Origin: CAZNXJ01 sp964577115
GTDB taxonomy: Bacteria > Planctomycetota > Planctomycetia > Pirellulales > Pirellulaceae
Direction of reading: 5' to 3'
NCBI GenBank assembly: GCA_964577115.1
Contig: CAZNXJ010000029.1
Location: forward strand, 1 to 60,642
Length of the DNA: 60,642 nt
Shown here: piece after piece, positions 17,726 through 26,715 of the stretch
Layout of the letters: each line of letters opens with the position of its first letter
How positions within the stretch are numbered: the first letter of the stretch is position 1
Notes under the pieces: generated by a model
Database searches by the model: none
The model's input: only the letters and a program-made list of their open reading frames with translations
What the model was told of the DNA's origin: nothing
Position numbers and translations under genes: made by a program

Positions 17726-18511
17726 TTACGTGGTTCCGGTGGCGGCGGCGTATTCGGCGTCGAGTAGGGCTTGGATGCCGAGCGGATCGCGCGGGTCAGG
17801 TTCGCAGAGGTAAATTTCGCGAGCTGGAATTTCCAGGATGCGGAAGCCACTTGAACGGAGCATCGCTTCGGCACAGGCCGGATTGGGCGCCCACCAGTTC
17901 GTCGGGTCGCTCGCCAGCCGGTGTTCGATGAACGCCATCGCCGGCCAGCCGGGTTGCAGTAGTTCGTGTCGATCGTCCAACTCGAGATCGTCGGGGGTTG
18001 CGAGTACGCGCCGCTCGGGCATCGTCATCGATTGAAACATCAGCCGACGACGCGTTTTTCGAGCCAGGATATCGAGAGCCAGCAAGGGATGCCGCAGGTG
18101 ATAGAACACGCCCATGAACCAGACCAGATCGTAGCTACCGGGTTCGCGCGCCAGTTCGTACACCTGCAAGTGCTCGAAGCGAACGCGATCCTCCAGTCCC
18201 ATGAGCCGGGCGGCCCAGCGCGCTTGTGCGAGGTACTGTTCGTGAACATCAATCCCGCGAACCATGGCGCCACGGCGCGCCAGCTCGAAACTGTAGAAAC
18301 CGGCATTGCATCCCACATCTAGCACGGTCCATCCGGATAGATCTTCGGGAATGACCTGTTGGATCCGCCGCCACTTGAACCTTGGAAAATCTCCCAGCTC
18401 GTGGTCTGGAGCTGTCTGCCGACCGTCGGGTAGGTGCAGATTGTGGAACCAGGGCCCAAGCTGCTGGACCTCGTCATGCTGTTCCTGGCGAGCCTCTTGA
18501 GGCAGACTCAT
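17726..18511 (-). CDS. SAM-dependent methyltransferase of the tRNA mo5U34 (CmoB-like) type
   Basis: The start MSLPQEARQE (18511) has GGGAG about ten bases upstream, giving 261 residues. Motif I, WTVLDVGCNAGFYSFELARRG, and the acidic end of strand 2, RGIDVHEQYLAQARWAA, match the CmoB-like class; motif IV region is YDLVWFMGVFYHLRHPLLALD. This subgroup (which I recall as the TIGR04290 family) is not the housekeeping CmoB; it tends to occur near sugar-metabolism genes. That fits here: it is divergent from inositol-3-phosphate synthase and the glycosidase/glycosyltransferase genes. The substrate is therefore more likely a sugar or small molecule than tRNA, but this is inference. Confidence 0.85.
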   Translation of the reverse strand: MSLPQEARQEQHDEVQQLGPWFHNLHLPDGRQTAPDHELGDFPRFKWRRIQQVIPEDLSGWTVLDVGCNAGFYSFELARRGAMVRGIDVHEQYLAQARWAARLMGLEDRVRFEHLQVYELAREPGSYDLVWFMGVFYHLRHPLLALDILARKTRRRLMFQSMTMPERRVLATPDDLELDDRHELLQPGWPAMAFIEHRLASDPTNWWAPNPACAEAMLRSSGFRILEIPAREIYLCEPDPRDPLGIQALLDAEYAAATGTT

Positions 18512-19189
18512 AGATGGCGGACTCCCAGAGTTAAGAAGGCGCACGCCGCGCCAGACGCTCCGACGACGGCTATCGCGGCTACGTGGGACGGAGATCGATC
18601 ATCGTCACGATCTTCTTCACGATCATTATCTGCGCTCCGTCGGACGCCGACCCACTGTCACAGCAATGCTGGTGCCAGCTTTCGGGAACGTATGGGAGCG
18701 CGGGTGGGCTTGGTCGCCAGGCGCAGTGCGCCACCTCACGGCGTTGAAGGTGTGACGGCGTGTGCGTGTGGCTCGCCGAGCAGCAGGAACTCTGGTGGCA
18801 AGCTTCGGAGTTTCGCTGGCCGCATAGTCGAGGTTCGAAGCGATAAACGACGTTGGACGCGGAGCTGGTGCGTTCGAACTCTTCTGTCCTTTGAGCTCTC
18901 AGGCGCACGCATGGGCGTTTGCTAACCAAGCTGGTGGCGGCGAACACAGAGCCGCTAGCCGCCGCTCTGAGCCGATCAGCCGGGGACTCACAATTCAGAG
19001 ATCCTGCTGCTTTTTGGCGGGCTGACGGTCGGTGGCATGCTTCTTGCCCCAACCCATGCGGCCCGCCATATGCGCCCTGTTGCCCGCGACTGAACTCAGC
19101 GTTTCGAGAAATCCAGCGGCTAACGTGCCGGGCGACGCGGCGCGACAGAGGCGTCGCCCAGGCGGGTAGACACGAACAGGAGAAGCTTC
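18512..19189. other. Long intergenic region between divergent sugar-cluster genes
   Basis: Nearly 680 bases lie between the methyltransferase and inositol-3-phosphate synthase genes. Open frames exist on both strands but are Ser/Arg-rich and unlike proteins. The notable element is the sigma-54-type promoter at 19033-19047; such a long leader would leave room for enhancer sites. Confidence 0.4.
19033..19047 (+). promoter_or_regulatory. Candidate sigma-54 promoter upstream of inositol-3-phosphate synthase
   Basis: TGGCATGCTTCTTGC matches the -24/-12 consensus (TGGCAC-N5-TTGC) at nine of ten defined positions and keeps the diagnostic GG-N10-GC spacing. It lies about 140 bases before the gene start and points toward it. 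An enhancer-binding activator would be needed; none is in the window. Confidence 0.5.
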
Positions 19190-20467
19190 ATGAGGGCACA
19201 GCCGGGGCGTGGGAATGTACGTGTGGCGATCCTGGGCGTAGGAAACTGCGCTTCCTCGCTGGTGCAGGGCGTTGAGTTCTATCGATCGGCCAGCGACGAA
19301 GATGCCGTTCCCGGTTTGATGCACGTGACACTTGGCGGCTATCACGTCAGCGCTATCGAATTCACTGCCGCATTCGATGTCAGCCGTCATAAGGTGGGCT
19401 GCGATCTATCCGAAGCCATCTTCGCACCCCCGAACAATACGTTCCGCTTTGCGAGCGTTCCGCGGCTGAATGTGCCCGTCATGCGAGGCCCGACGCTGGA
19501 TGGAATCGGTGCGTACGTGCGTGAGGCGATTCTCGAATCGGACGAGCCCTCGGTCGATGTTGCTCGCATCCTAAGAGAAACCAACACGGACGTTGTCGTT
19601 TCGTACTTGCCGGTCGGTTCTGAGGAAGCCACGCGTTGGTACGTCGAACAGGTGCTTGAAGCCGGCTGCGCGCTGGTCAACTGTATCCCGGTTTTCATTG
19701 CTTCCGAGCCGCAGTGGCAGCAGCGGTTTCGCGAACGCGGACTGCCGCTCATCGGCGACGACATCAAATCGCAGGTGGGAGCCACGATCGTTCATCGCGT
19801 TTTGGCCCATTTGTTTCGTGAGCGCGGCGTGCGTCTGGACCGGACCTATCAACTGAATTTCGGCGGCAACTCCGATTTCCAAAACATGCTCGAACGCGAG
19901 CGACTTCATTCGAAGAAGGTGTCGAAGACCCAGGCCGTCACCAGTCAGATCGATTATGAGATGTCCGAAGGATCCACACATATAGGGCCAAGCGACTACG
20001 TGCCGTGGCTGGACGATCGCAAGTGGTGCTACATCCGACTTGAAGGAACCACCTTTGGCAACGTACCGCTGAATTGCGAACTCAAGCTCGAAGTATGGGA
20101 CTCGCCGAACTCTGCGGGCGTGGTCATCGATGCTGTGCGGTGTTTGAAGCTGGCACTCGATCGAAGCATCGCAGGACCGCTGATTGGGCCGGCGAGCTAC
20201 TTCATGAAGTCTCCTCCGCAGCAGTTTTCCGATCATGAGGCCCATGAATGGACGGAAGCGTTTATTCGTGGCGAACCGTCTCAATGTGAAGCTCCCGCCG
20301 CTGTTCCAGGGCGAGCGGCTTCGACCGGCGATCCGCGCCGCCCGACAAATGGAAGTTCGGCCAAGGCGCGAAGCGACGAAAAACGAGGAGCCGCCGAATT
20401 TCGCAGTGCATCGTCGGCTCCGAATACGGCGACTGGATCCGTAGGAGGACAAGAGAGCCGCGCCTGA
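19190..20467 (+). CDS. ino1: Inositol-3-phosphate synthase (myo-inositol-1-phosphate synthase)
   Basis: The 425-residue protein begins after AGGAGAAGCTTC. The NAD-binding start VRVAILGVGNCASSLVQGVEFY, the core VNCIPVFIAS / GDDIKSQVGATIVHRVLAHLF, the lysine-containing active-site stretch LNFGGNSDFQNMLERERLHSKKVSKT, and EGTTFGNVPLNCELKLEVWDSPNSAGVVIDAVR match the prokaryotic (actinobacterial-type) enzyme, which is about 360 residues. It isomerises glucose 6-phosphate to inositol 3-phosphate. The last 60 residues or so are low-complexity (Ala/Arg/Ser-rich) and not part of the enzyme fold; a late frameshift or an unstructured tail could explain them. It leads the rightward sugar cluster and sits behind a candidate sigma-54 promoter. 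Confidence 0.93.
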   Translation: MRAQPGRGNVRVAILGVGNCASSLVQGVEFYRSASDEDAVPGLMHVTLGGYHVSAIEFTAAFDVSRHKVGCDLSEAIFAPPNNTFRFASVPRLNVPVMRGPTLDGIGAYVREAILESDEPSVDVARILRETNTDVVVSYLPVGSEEATRWYVEQVLEAGCALVNCIPVFIASEPQWQQRFRERGLPLIGDDIKSQVGATIVHRVLAHLFRERGVRLDRTYQLNFGGNSDFQNMLERERLHSKKVSKTQAVTSQIDYEMSEGSTHIGPSDYVPWLDDRKWCYIRLEGTTFGNVPLNCELKLEVWDSPNSAGVVIDAVRCLKLALDRSIAGPLIGPASYFMKSPPQQFSDHEAHEWTEAFIRGEPSQCEAPAAVPGRAASTGDPRRPTNGSSAKARSDEKRGAAEFRSASSAPNTATGSVGGQESRA

Positions 20468-20615
20468 GAGCCGCCGCTGCCGATTGGCAAGACGTGTTTG
20501 AATCGCCGTGCACCGACTCCCCGCAGGAGCCTTGCCGGAGCACTGCTCGACGCATTGCTGCGCGAAATCGTCCTCAGGATCACTCAGATTTTACTACCGT
20601 GCACTGAGGTAACCG

Positions 20616-21566
20616 ATGCTCGAAGCCGTCATGCTTTGGAACGAACCGAACAACAAATCGCACTGGGATTTTCTGCTAGACCCGGATTGGCTGAAGTTTG
20701 GCGAGATGACAAAGCTAGCCGCGCACGCGGTCGCCGCAGAGAACCCGCAGCTGACGCGCGTCCTCGGAGGCATCTCGCCCATCGATCCGTGCTTCATCAC
20801 CAACATGCAGAACCAAGGCGTCCTCGACACGCTCGACGCCATCGCCGTTCATGGTTTTCCATGCGACTGGAATCATTGGACGATCCACGAATGGCCGGAC
20901 AAGCTGCGCGAAATTCAGGCGGTGACGGCATTGCCGGTGTGGATTTCCGAGGTTGGTGTGTCGACGTTCGGGGCGGAAGAGATTCAAGAGTTTGGGCTGA
21001 AGCAGACGGCTGAACTCGTACTTGGTCGAACGCCGCGCGTTCATTGGTACAGTCTGTTCGATCTGCCACGCGCCTGGCCCGCGACTACTCGGCATAAGGA
21101 AGCGGAAGGTTCCGCCTATTACCGTCACTTCTATATGGGCCTGGTCCGCGAGGATGGCTCGCCGAAACTCGCACTAAAATTATTTAGCGACTACACGCCC
21201 GAGATGGGCGTGTGCCAGTGGTTTCACTTCCGCGACCACCGGCTCGAGGACGCTGTCAGATGGCTGCGGCAGCTTGGAGTGAAATATCTGCGTACTGGGC
21301 TGAGTTGGTCCGACTACGTTCGGCCCGATGCGCTGGAATGGTTTGACCGGCAGATGGCCGCGCTTGAAGACTTCCACGTTACGCTGACGTTCTGCTTCAC
21401 GCCGGATTCCGCGGGCATTGAGCCGCATTACACGAGCCCGCCGAAGAACCCCCACGAGTTCGCCGACTTTTGCGCGGCAATGGTGCGCCGCTATGCATCG
21501 TCGCGCGCCCATGTGCTGCCGAGAACGCAGCCCAAGACGAGGGTACCGGTGGGCGACGAAGTCTGA
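20616..21566 (+). CDS. Glycosidase-like protein (beta-xylosidase-annotated family) with two half-barrel segments
   Basis: The 316-residue protein starts at once with LEAVMLWNEPNNKSHWDF, the strand-4 acid/base motif (WNEPN) of clan-A glycosidases, and reaches ISEVG, the strand-7 nucleophile motif, near residue 110. After about residue 195 it carries a segment (GVCQWFHFRDHRLEDAVRWL, then YLRTGLSWSDY) that looks like the first strands of a glycosidase barrel, so the order of halves appears swapped. I recall similar proteins annotated as beta-xylosidase beside CmoB-like methyltransferases, so this may be the family's normal form. It shares a cluster with the inositol and glycosyltransferase genes. 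The C-terminus ends abruptly after MVRRYA, so loss of a downstream part is possible. Confidence 0.75.
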   Translation: MLEAVMLWNEPNNKSHWDFLLDPDWLKFGEMTKLAAHAVAAENPQLTRVLGGISPIDPCFITNMQNQGVLDTLDAIAVHGFPCDWNHWTIHEWPDKLREIQAVTALPVWISEVGVSTFGAEEIQEFGLKQTAELVLGRTPRVHWYSLFDLPRAWPATTRHKEAEGSAYYRHFYMGLVREDGSPKLALKLFSDYTPEMGVCQWFHFRDHRLEDAVRWLRQLGVKYLRTGLSWSDYVRPDALEWFDRQMAALEDFHVTLTFCFTPDSAGIEPHYTSPPKNPHEFADFCAAMVRRYASSRAHVLPRTQPKTRVPVGDEV

Positions 21567-21581
21567 CGAGGAGACAAGCGC

Positions 21582-22403
21582 GTGATCAAGATCGGTGTCC
21601 GATGGACTGTAGGCAACGTGCACCCGGTCGGCTTCGAGGCGCTTCGGCTGTCGATTTGGGGTGCCTGGCGACTCTTTGGTCCGCAGACGCGCTTCGTGGT
21701 ATGCGTCAATTCGATCCACGTGTCTGCTGCAAAGCGACTAACCGGCCCGGTGCCGGAAATCATCCGCTGGCGCGAGGTCGACGACGAAGTGCCGGAGTTT
21801 ATTCGCCGGCGATTGGCGCCGAATATGGCGGAAGGTGCGGGATGGAAGTTCGCTCCGCTGCGCATGTTTCCCGACCGATTCGAACTGTCGCTAGACAATG
21901 ATTGCATTCTGTGGGATCTACCGGCAGCGCTACGAGCGTCGTTGGCCTTCGGCGGTACTCCACAGCCGGTGATCGCGGCCGACGTGCAGCGCATGTTCGG
22001 CAAATTCTCGGAGTGGTGCGGGCCGGAGCCCCGCAATTCCGGCCTTCGCGGTCTTCCGCCAGGGTTCGATCTCGAGACGCGTTTGCGCCGCATGCTCGAA
22101 CGCGTCTCGGAGCCGCTCGACTCGAAACACGATGAACGGGGCCTACAGGTCGCGGCCCTACAGTGGCAAAGCGATTGTCGAGTCGTGGAAGTTGGCGAAG
22201 TCGCGATTTGTTCGCCTTTCCCCGATCACCGGCAGGAACCGGGAACGTGTGGTGCGCACTTCGTCGGACTTAACGCCTGGGACCTTCCCTGGCAATGGCG
22301 TGGGCGACCTGCCTCGCATTGGACGCGTGAGTTCTGGAAGCAGCAGCATCCGGCCGTCCACGAGCGAGTGCAGTACGCGGCGGCCTTTCCTCTGATCGGC
22401 TGA
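21582..22403 (+). CDS. Putative glycosyltransferase (GT-A-like), substrate unknown
   Basis: The GTG at 21582 is set by the GAGGAG nine bases upstream; the previous gene ends 15 bases before. The 273-residue protein has an N-terminal alternating fold (IKIGVRWTVGNVHPVG, then TRFVVCVNSIHV) and LSLDNDCILWDLP at about 105-117, a DxD-like motif of GT-A enzymes with an aromatic/hydrophobic context. A later CGAHFVGLNAWDLPW resembles the conserved closing region of small glycosyltransferases. The call rests on this pattern and on the neighbourhood (inositol synthase, glycosidase-like protein, phosphatase), not on a clear family match. It may use an inositol or sugar acceptor. Confidence 0.65.
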   Translation: MIKIGVRWTVGNVHPVGFEALRLSIWGAWRLFGPQTRFVVCVNSIHVSAAKRLTGPVPEIIRWREVDDEVPEFIRRRLAPNMAEGAGWKFAPLRMFPDRFELSLDNDCILWDLPAALRASLAFGGTPQPVIAADVQRMFGKFSEWCGPEPRNSGLRGLPPGFDLETRLRRMLERVSEPLDSKHDERGLQVAALQWQSDCRVVEVGEVAICSPFPDHRQEPGTCGAHFVGLNAWDLPWQWRGRPASHWTREFWKQQHPAVHERVQYAAAFPLIG

Positions 22404-22460
22404 TCCGAAGTACGAGAGGAGCGGCCGCAATACTGTGCTTGGACATCGAGGAGTGATAGC

Positions 22461-23051
22461 GTGACGGTCTTTCACCTAGTCCGCCACGGCGAGTCCACGG
22501 TGCCCGATGGAATCCTGAGCGGGCGCGCACCTGGCTATGCGCTGACCCCGGAAGGCGCCGCGAGCGTTGAGCGACTGGCAGAGTATTTCGCGCAGCGCGA
22601 GGTCAATCGTATTTATTGCAGCCCCGTTGAACGCACCGCCGAGACGGCTCGGCTGCTGGCCGAGCGTCTGAATGTCGAGGTGTATACGGCCGACGACCTG
22701 CTCGAAGTCGACTTCGGGGATTGGACCGGACGTTGGTTTGGTTCGCTGGAGGGTGACAATGCCTGGTGGCGGTTTAACGAATTTCGCAGTGCGAGCCGCA
22801 TTCCTGGTGGCGAACTGATGCTCGAAGTCCAGATGCGGGTTGTGCAGTGGATGTTGCGCGAGCGTGATGCGCTGCCGGACGAGTCGCTGGCCGTCGTTAG
22901 TCACGGCGATGTCATCCGCGCGGCGCTCGTCTATTTCGCGGGCGTACCCCTCGACTTAATGCTCCGCTTCGAAGTCCGTCCCGCATCGGTGAGCACGCTA
23001 CGGATCGACGCGCACAGCGTCCAAATTCTGACGGTGAACTGGACCGCGTGA
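22461..23051 (+). CDS. Histidine phosphatase family protein (phosphoglycerate mutase-like)
   Basis: The GTG start at 22461 follows GAGGAG. The 196-residue protein has the RHG motif LVRHGEST at about 5-12, where the histidine is the phosphorylated nucleophile, RIYCSPVERTAETA with the second arginine, EVDFGDWTGRWFG as the flexible loop with the acid residue, and VVSHGDVIRA with the second catalytic histidine. All family catalytic residues are present. It could dephosphorylate inositol or sugar phosphates, which would suit the last gene of a cluster starting with inositol-3-phosphate synthase, but the substrate is not defined by sequence. Length is usual for the cobC/gpmB-like branch. Confidence 0.9.
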   Translation: MTVFHLVRHGESTVPDGILSGRAPGYALTPEGAASVERLAEYFAQREVNRIYCSPVERTAETARLLAERLNVEVYTADDLLEVDFGDWTGRWFGSLEGDNAWWRFNEFRSASRIPGGELMLEVQMRVVQWMLRERDALPDESLAVVSHGDVIRAALVYFAGVPLDLMLRFEVRPASVSTLRIDAHSVQILTVNWTA

Positions 23052-23345
23052 GTACACCGCTCCTACTCGCGAACGACGCGGGCCCGCCCGAGGCCCGGCC
23101 AGGGCCCTTTCCAAGGGCTTTCATTTCCGCCATAACGGGTGAACTTAGGCGGGGCAAGTTGGCATGGTAGATGCCCAACATTCGTTCGCACGTGGGGGCA
23201 CAACATCGCGGACACAAGCGGCGTGGGCACATCACGGAGAGCGAGCCCTTCCTGCATGCGGTGAGCAAAATTTCGCAATTCCGGACGACGGGCGGCCACC
23301 GCCTGCCGGCATGGACCGCTCAAAGGCAACGGATACCAAATCGCA

Positions 23346-24071
23346 ATGAATGTTCTGGAAACGCGTGCGCTTAGGAAGAGCTTTGGCGAAGGTGAAGCAG
23401 CGGTGGAGGCCCTCAGGGGCGTTGATCTCGGCGTTCGCAAGGGCGAAATGCTCGCGATCATGGGCCGCAGCGGATCGGGCAAGAGCACCCTGCTAACGCT
23501 GCTCGGCGGCGTCGACATGCCAACGTCCGGCCAGGTGCTTCTCGAAGGCGTGGACCTGGCGACGATGTCGGATGAAGAGCGAACGTTGATCCGGCGCCGC
23601 CGCATTGGATTCATCTTTCAGCAGTTCAACCTTCTGCCGATTTTGACCGCGGAAGAGAACGCTGCGCTGCCGCTGGAGCTCGATGGTAAGCCCCGCGCCG
23701 AAGCACGCAAACGCGCCGCGGAGATGCTCGAGCTCGTCGGGCTTGGGCACCGCCGCGGACACATTCCTGGAAAGATGTCGGGCGGTGAACAACAGCGCGT
23801 GGCGATCGCACGCGCGCTGGCCATTGAACCCACCTTTTTGTTGGCCGACGAGCCAACCGGCAGTCTGGACAGCCACAACAGCGAGCGCGTGATGGCGCTG
23901 CTGCGGAAGCTGGTGGACGAGCACCAACAGACGATGATTCTCGTCACGCACGACCCGGCGGTAGCCGCCGTGGCCGATCGCGTTATTCATCTGCTGGATG
24001 GACAGATTGAACGGGAAGAGGTGCTGCGTACGCCCAGCGCGTCCGCAGCAGCGGGAGGGACCTCGCGGTGA
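23346..24071 (+). CDS. ABC transporter ATP-binding protein, MacB/LolD type
   Basis: The 241-residue ATPase has Walker A GRSGSGKST at about 40-48, the Q-loop FIFQQFNLLP, signature MSGGEQQRVAIARAL, and Walker B FLLADEPTGSLD with the H-loop VTHD. The NLLP/TAEEN sequence and EPTGSLD are hallmarks of the MacB/LolD/FtsE branch. It partners the FtsX-type permease encoded by the next gene, whose GTG start overlaps its TGA. Such exporters use ATP to move lipoproteins, peptides or antibiotics across the envelope by a mechanotransmission mechanism, with no channel for the substrate in the membrane part. The substrate is unknown. Confidence 0.93.
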   Translation: MNVLETRALRKSFGEGEAAVEALRGVDLGVRKGEMLAIMGRSGSGKSTLLTLLGGVDMPTSGQVLLEGVDLATMSDEERTLIRRRRIGFIFQQFNLLPILTAEENAALPLELDGKPRAEARKRAAEMLELVGLGHRRGHIPGKMSGGEQQRVAIARALAIEPTFLLADEPTGSLDSHNSERVMALLRKLVDEHQQTMILVTHDPAVAAVADRVIHLLDGQIEREEVLRTPSASAAAGGTSR

Positions 24072-26653
24072 GTTTCTCGCTTTACAGTCGCCGGGCAATG
24101 TGGTCGCGCCCGGTGCGCACGCTGCTGACCGTGGCGAGCATCATCATTGGTGTGGCCGCCACCGTAGCGGTCAGCATTGTAACGGCGACGACACGCGAAT
24201 CGTACGAGACCTTGTTTTCCGCCGTGCAGGGGCGAGCTGCTTTAGATGTCGCGGCGGTCAGCTCGGCGAGTATTCCGGAAGAGCTGGTACCCGAGGTCGC
24301 CGCGGTCGATGGTGTGGCGGCCGCCGTGCCGATCGTCCAGCAACTCAGCGCCATGACCGTGGGCGAACAGCGCGTGCGTCTGCGCGTCATGGGGATCGAT
24401 ACCGAGCGCGACAGCGCCGTGCGTAACCTACGCGCCACGGCCGGCCGTATGCTCGGGCCCGAGGACCGCGAAGAGGACAACGTGATGTTGGAGGCCGAGT
24501 TCGCTCGGCAGCTTGGCATTAACGCCGGCGATACCATCCGCTTGCTGACACGGCGGCGGTTTCGTGGCGAGCGGTTTGGTCCCGTCGACATGAACGTCGT
24601 GGGGCTTGTCGAATTCGCCAATGCGAGCACACAGCCCGAGCTTGGGCTCGTGTTTATGACGCTCGAGCGCGCTCAGGCGCGTTACCTTGGCCCCGGTCTG
24701 ATCGACGTGATCCAGGTGGTCCCCGAGCAGAACGCGGACGTCGAGCGGCTTCAGGAGCGGATTCAACAGATACTCCCCGAAGGCATCGAAGCGCGTCCGC
24801 CCCGCGCGTCCAATCTGCTGGAAGGCACACTGAAATCCTCCCAACAGGGGCTGACGCTGACGACGGCCTTTTCCCTGCTGCTGGCCGGCTTCATCATCCT
24901 GAACACGTTCCTGATGAACATCGGAGAACGGCGCCGGCACCTGGCTATCATGCGCGTCGTCGGCGCGACGCGCCAACAGATCGTTTGGGGCATTCTGCGC
25001 GAAAGCCTGGGACTCGGAGCCCTCGGCACGCTGCTCGGCATCGGTCTCGGACTCGTCACCGCCTGGCTGCTGACCGATCTTCTCGCCCGGATCCTTGATG
25101 TTGCCTTGCCCTCGGCAACGCAGTTCATGACCTCACCCTGGCCTTACGTGCTGGCGCTGCTTTTCGGATTCATTCTTTCGACCGCCGGCGCCGTGTTGCC
25201 GGCTGTCCGCGCCGGACGCGTTTCGCCGCTGGAAGGTATGAGCTGGGTGACGCGGAGCGACATCGCAGGCGCTCCGCGCAAGTATCTCTACGTCGGGCTA
25301 ATTGTCTTCACGATCAGCGCGATCGTGATTGCAGCGGGAATCGCGGGTTATATCTCGATCGACATTCCCACCTACGGTGCCGTCGGTCTGCTCATCGGCG
25401 TCGTGCTGATCGTGCCGTTCATTCTTAAGCCGCTCGCATCACTGGCCGCCTGGCCGGCTCGTTGGATCTATCGCGTCGAGGCGGATCTTGCGCTCAAGCA
25501 GATCCTGCGGCACCAAGGGCGGACCGCACTGACGGTGGGCGTCCTTTTTATTGCCGGCAGCACCGGAGTCGGCATGGCACATTCGATTCTCGACAACGTG
25601 CGCGACGTGGAAGAGTGGTACCGCAAAGCCCTGATTGGTGATTATTACGTGCGCGCGATGCTGCCCGACGTGAGCACCGGAATGTCGGCCGATTTGCCCG
25701 AAGATGTAGGGCCTGAACTGGAGGCAGTGGACGGCATCGCATACCTGGATCGCGTCAAGCTGGTCGAGGTGCAATTAAGCCGGCCTCAGGATCTTCCGGG
25801 GAAGGCGGAGTTCCCGGAGCTGACGGCGATCGTCGTTGCTCGGGAATACAACGAGCCGGGAGAACTGCCGCTCGATCTGGTCTCCGGAGACTTGAACCAG
25901 CTGCGCGAGCAGATGGCCGCCGGGCAGGCCGTGATCGGAACAATTCTCGCTAACAAAATGAACCTCTCGGCCGGTGATACCGTCGAGGTCGCGACGCAAG
26001 ACGGTAAACGCTCGATCCGGATCGCGGCCGTGACGAACGACTACCTGGTGGGCGGGCAGACGGTCTATCTCGAGTGGAACAACGCCAAGGAACTGTTCGG
26101 TTTCCAAGGGGTAGACGGATTCATCATTCGGGCAGAGCGGGATAAGCTCCTGGAGATTCGCCCGGAACTCGAGCAGATCACGCGACGCTACGGCGTGCTG
26201 CTGCACTCGTCGGCCGACATCGGCAGGCAAATCGATCGGATTGTGCTCGGCATCGACGGGTTTCTCTGGGGCCTTGTCGCTCTGGGCTTCGTCGTCGCGG
26301 CGTTCGGCGTCGTGAACACGTTGTCCATGAACGTGCTCGAACAGACGCGTGAGCTCGGTGTGCTGCGGATGATCGCCATGACCAAACGCCAGGTGCGACG
26401 CACGATCCTGACGCAGGCGATGATCATTGGGCTAGTGGGGCTATTGCCCGGTGTGCTCGCGGGGCTCGCAGTCGCCTACGTCATCAATCTGGCGATGGAG
26501 CCGAGCTTTGGTCGCCCAATTGAATTCAACCTGCATCCCTGGATGATGCTCAGCTCCTTTGTCGGCGCGATGATCATCACGCTCATTGCCGCCTATATTC
26601 CTGCCGAGCGTGCCGCGCGGATCAACGTAGTCGAAGCACTGCACTACGAGTAG
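24068..26653 (+). CDS. FtsX-family ABC transporter permease with two FtsX modules
   Basis: The GTG at 24068 lies in a GTGA overlap with the ATPase stop. The 861-residue permease has two repeats. Each has an N-terminal membrane helix, a large periplasmic domain (MacB-PCD-like), and three helices in which the FtsX core is visible: near 275-395 (FSLLLAGFIILNTFLMNIGERRRHLAIMR) and 740-861 (LVALGFVVAAFGVVNTLSMNV, then QTRELGVLRMIAMTKRQVRRTIL). This duplicated form, about ten helices, resembles lipoprotein or peptide exporters rather than cell-division FtsX. It ends in the canonical AERAARINVVEALHYE coupling tail. Confidence 0.93.
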   Translation: MSFSLYSRRAMWSRPVRTLLTVASIIIGVAATVAVSIVTATTRESYETLFSAVQGRAALDVAAVSSASIPEELVPEVAAVDGVAAAVPIVQQLSAMTVGEQRVRLRVMGIDTERDSAVRNLRATAGRMLGPEDREEDNVMLEAEFARQLGINAGDTIRLLTRRRFRGERFGPVDMNVVGLVEFANASTQPELGLVFMTLERAQARYLGPGLIDVIQVVPEQNADVERLQERIQQILPEGIEARPPRASNLLEGTLKSSQQGLTLTTAFSLLLAGFIILNTFLMNIGERRRHLAIMRVVGATRQQIVWGILRESLGLGALGTLLGIGLGLVTAWLLTDLLARILDVALPSATQFMTSPWPYVLALLFGFILSTAGAVLPAVRAGRVSPLEGMSWVTRSDIAGAPRKYLYVGLIVFTISAIVIAAGIAGYISIDIPTYGAVGLLIGVVLIVPFILKPLASLAAWPARWIYRVEADLALKQILRHQGRTALTVGVLFIAGSTGVGMAHSILDNVRDVEEWYRKALIGDYYVRAMLPDVSTGMSADLPEDVGPELEAVDGIAYLDRVKLVEVQLSRPQDLPGKAEFPELTAIVVAREYNEPGELPLDLVSGDLNQLREQMAAGQAVIGTILANKMNLSAGDTVEVATQDGKRSIRIAAVTNDYLVGGQTVYLEWNNAKELFGFQGVDGFIIRAERDKLLEIRPELEQITRRYGVLLHSSADIGRQIDRIVLGIDGFLWGLVALGFVVAAFGVVNTLSMNVLEQTRELGVLRMIAMTKRQVRRTILTQAMIIGLVGLLPGVLAGLAVAYVINLAMEPSFGRPIEFNLHPWMMLSSFVGAMIITLIAAYIPAERAARINVVEALHYE

Positions 26654-26674
26654 CCCAACGGATCGTCACCCTTC

Positions 26675-26715
26675 AAAAAAACGCTCTCGCCGCGCCAACG
26701 GGCGCGACGAGAGCG
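26675..26715 (-). terminator. Strong minus-strand intrinsic terminator
   Basis: Read on the minus strand: CGCTCTCG, then GGCGCGA-type pairing with its complement (a 14-bp stem with one 1x1 mismatch and a four-base loop), followed by seven T residues (A-run at 26675-26681). It has no T-run for plus-strand transcripts, so it is not the ABC operon terminator. It stops something transcribed leftward from 26716 or beyond. Confidence 0.75.

Noticed and set aside
18579..19052. 157-residue minus-strand frame in the long intergenic region
   Set aside because: Composition and lack of motifs argue against a gene; it would also cover the sigma-54-like promoter.
23158..23179. GTTGGCAT/ATGCCCAAC as a second sigma-54 promoter or operator
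   Set aside because: It keeps GG-N10-GC spacing but the -12 part is ATGC rather than TTGC, and it is mainly an imperfect palindrome; not strong enough.
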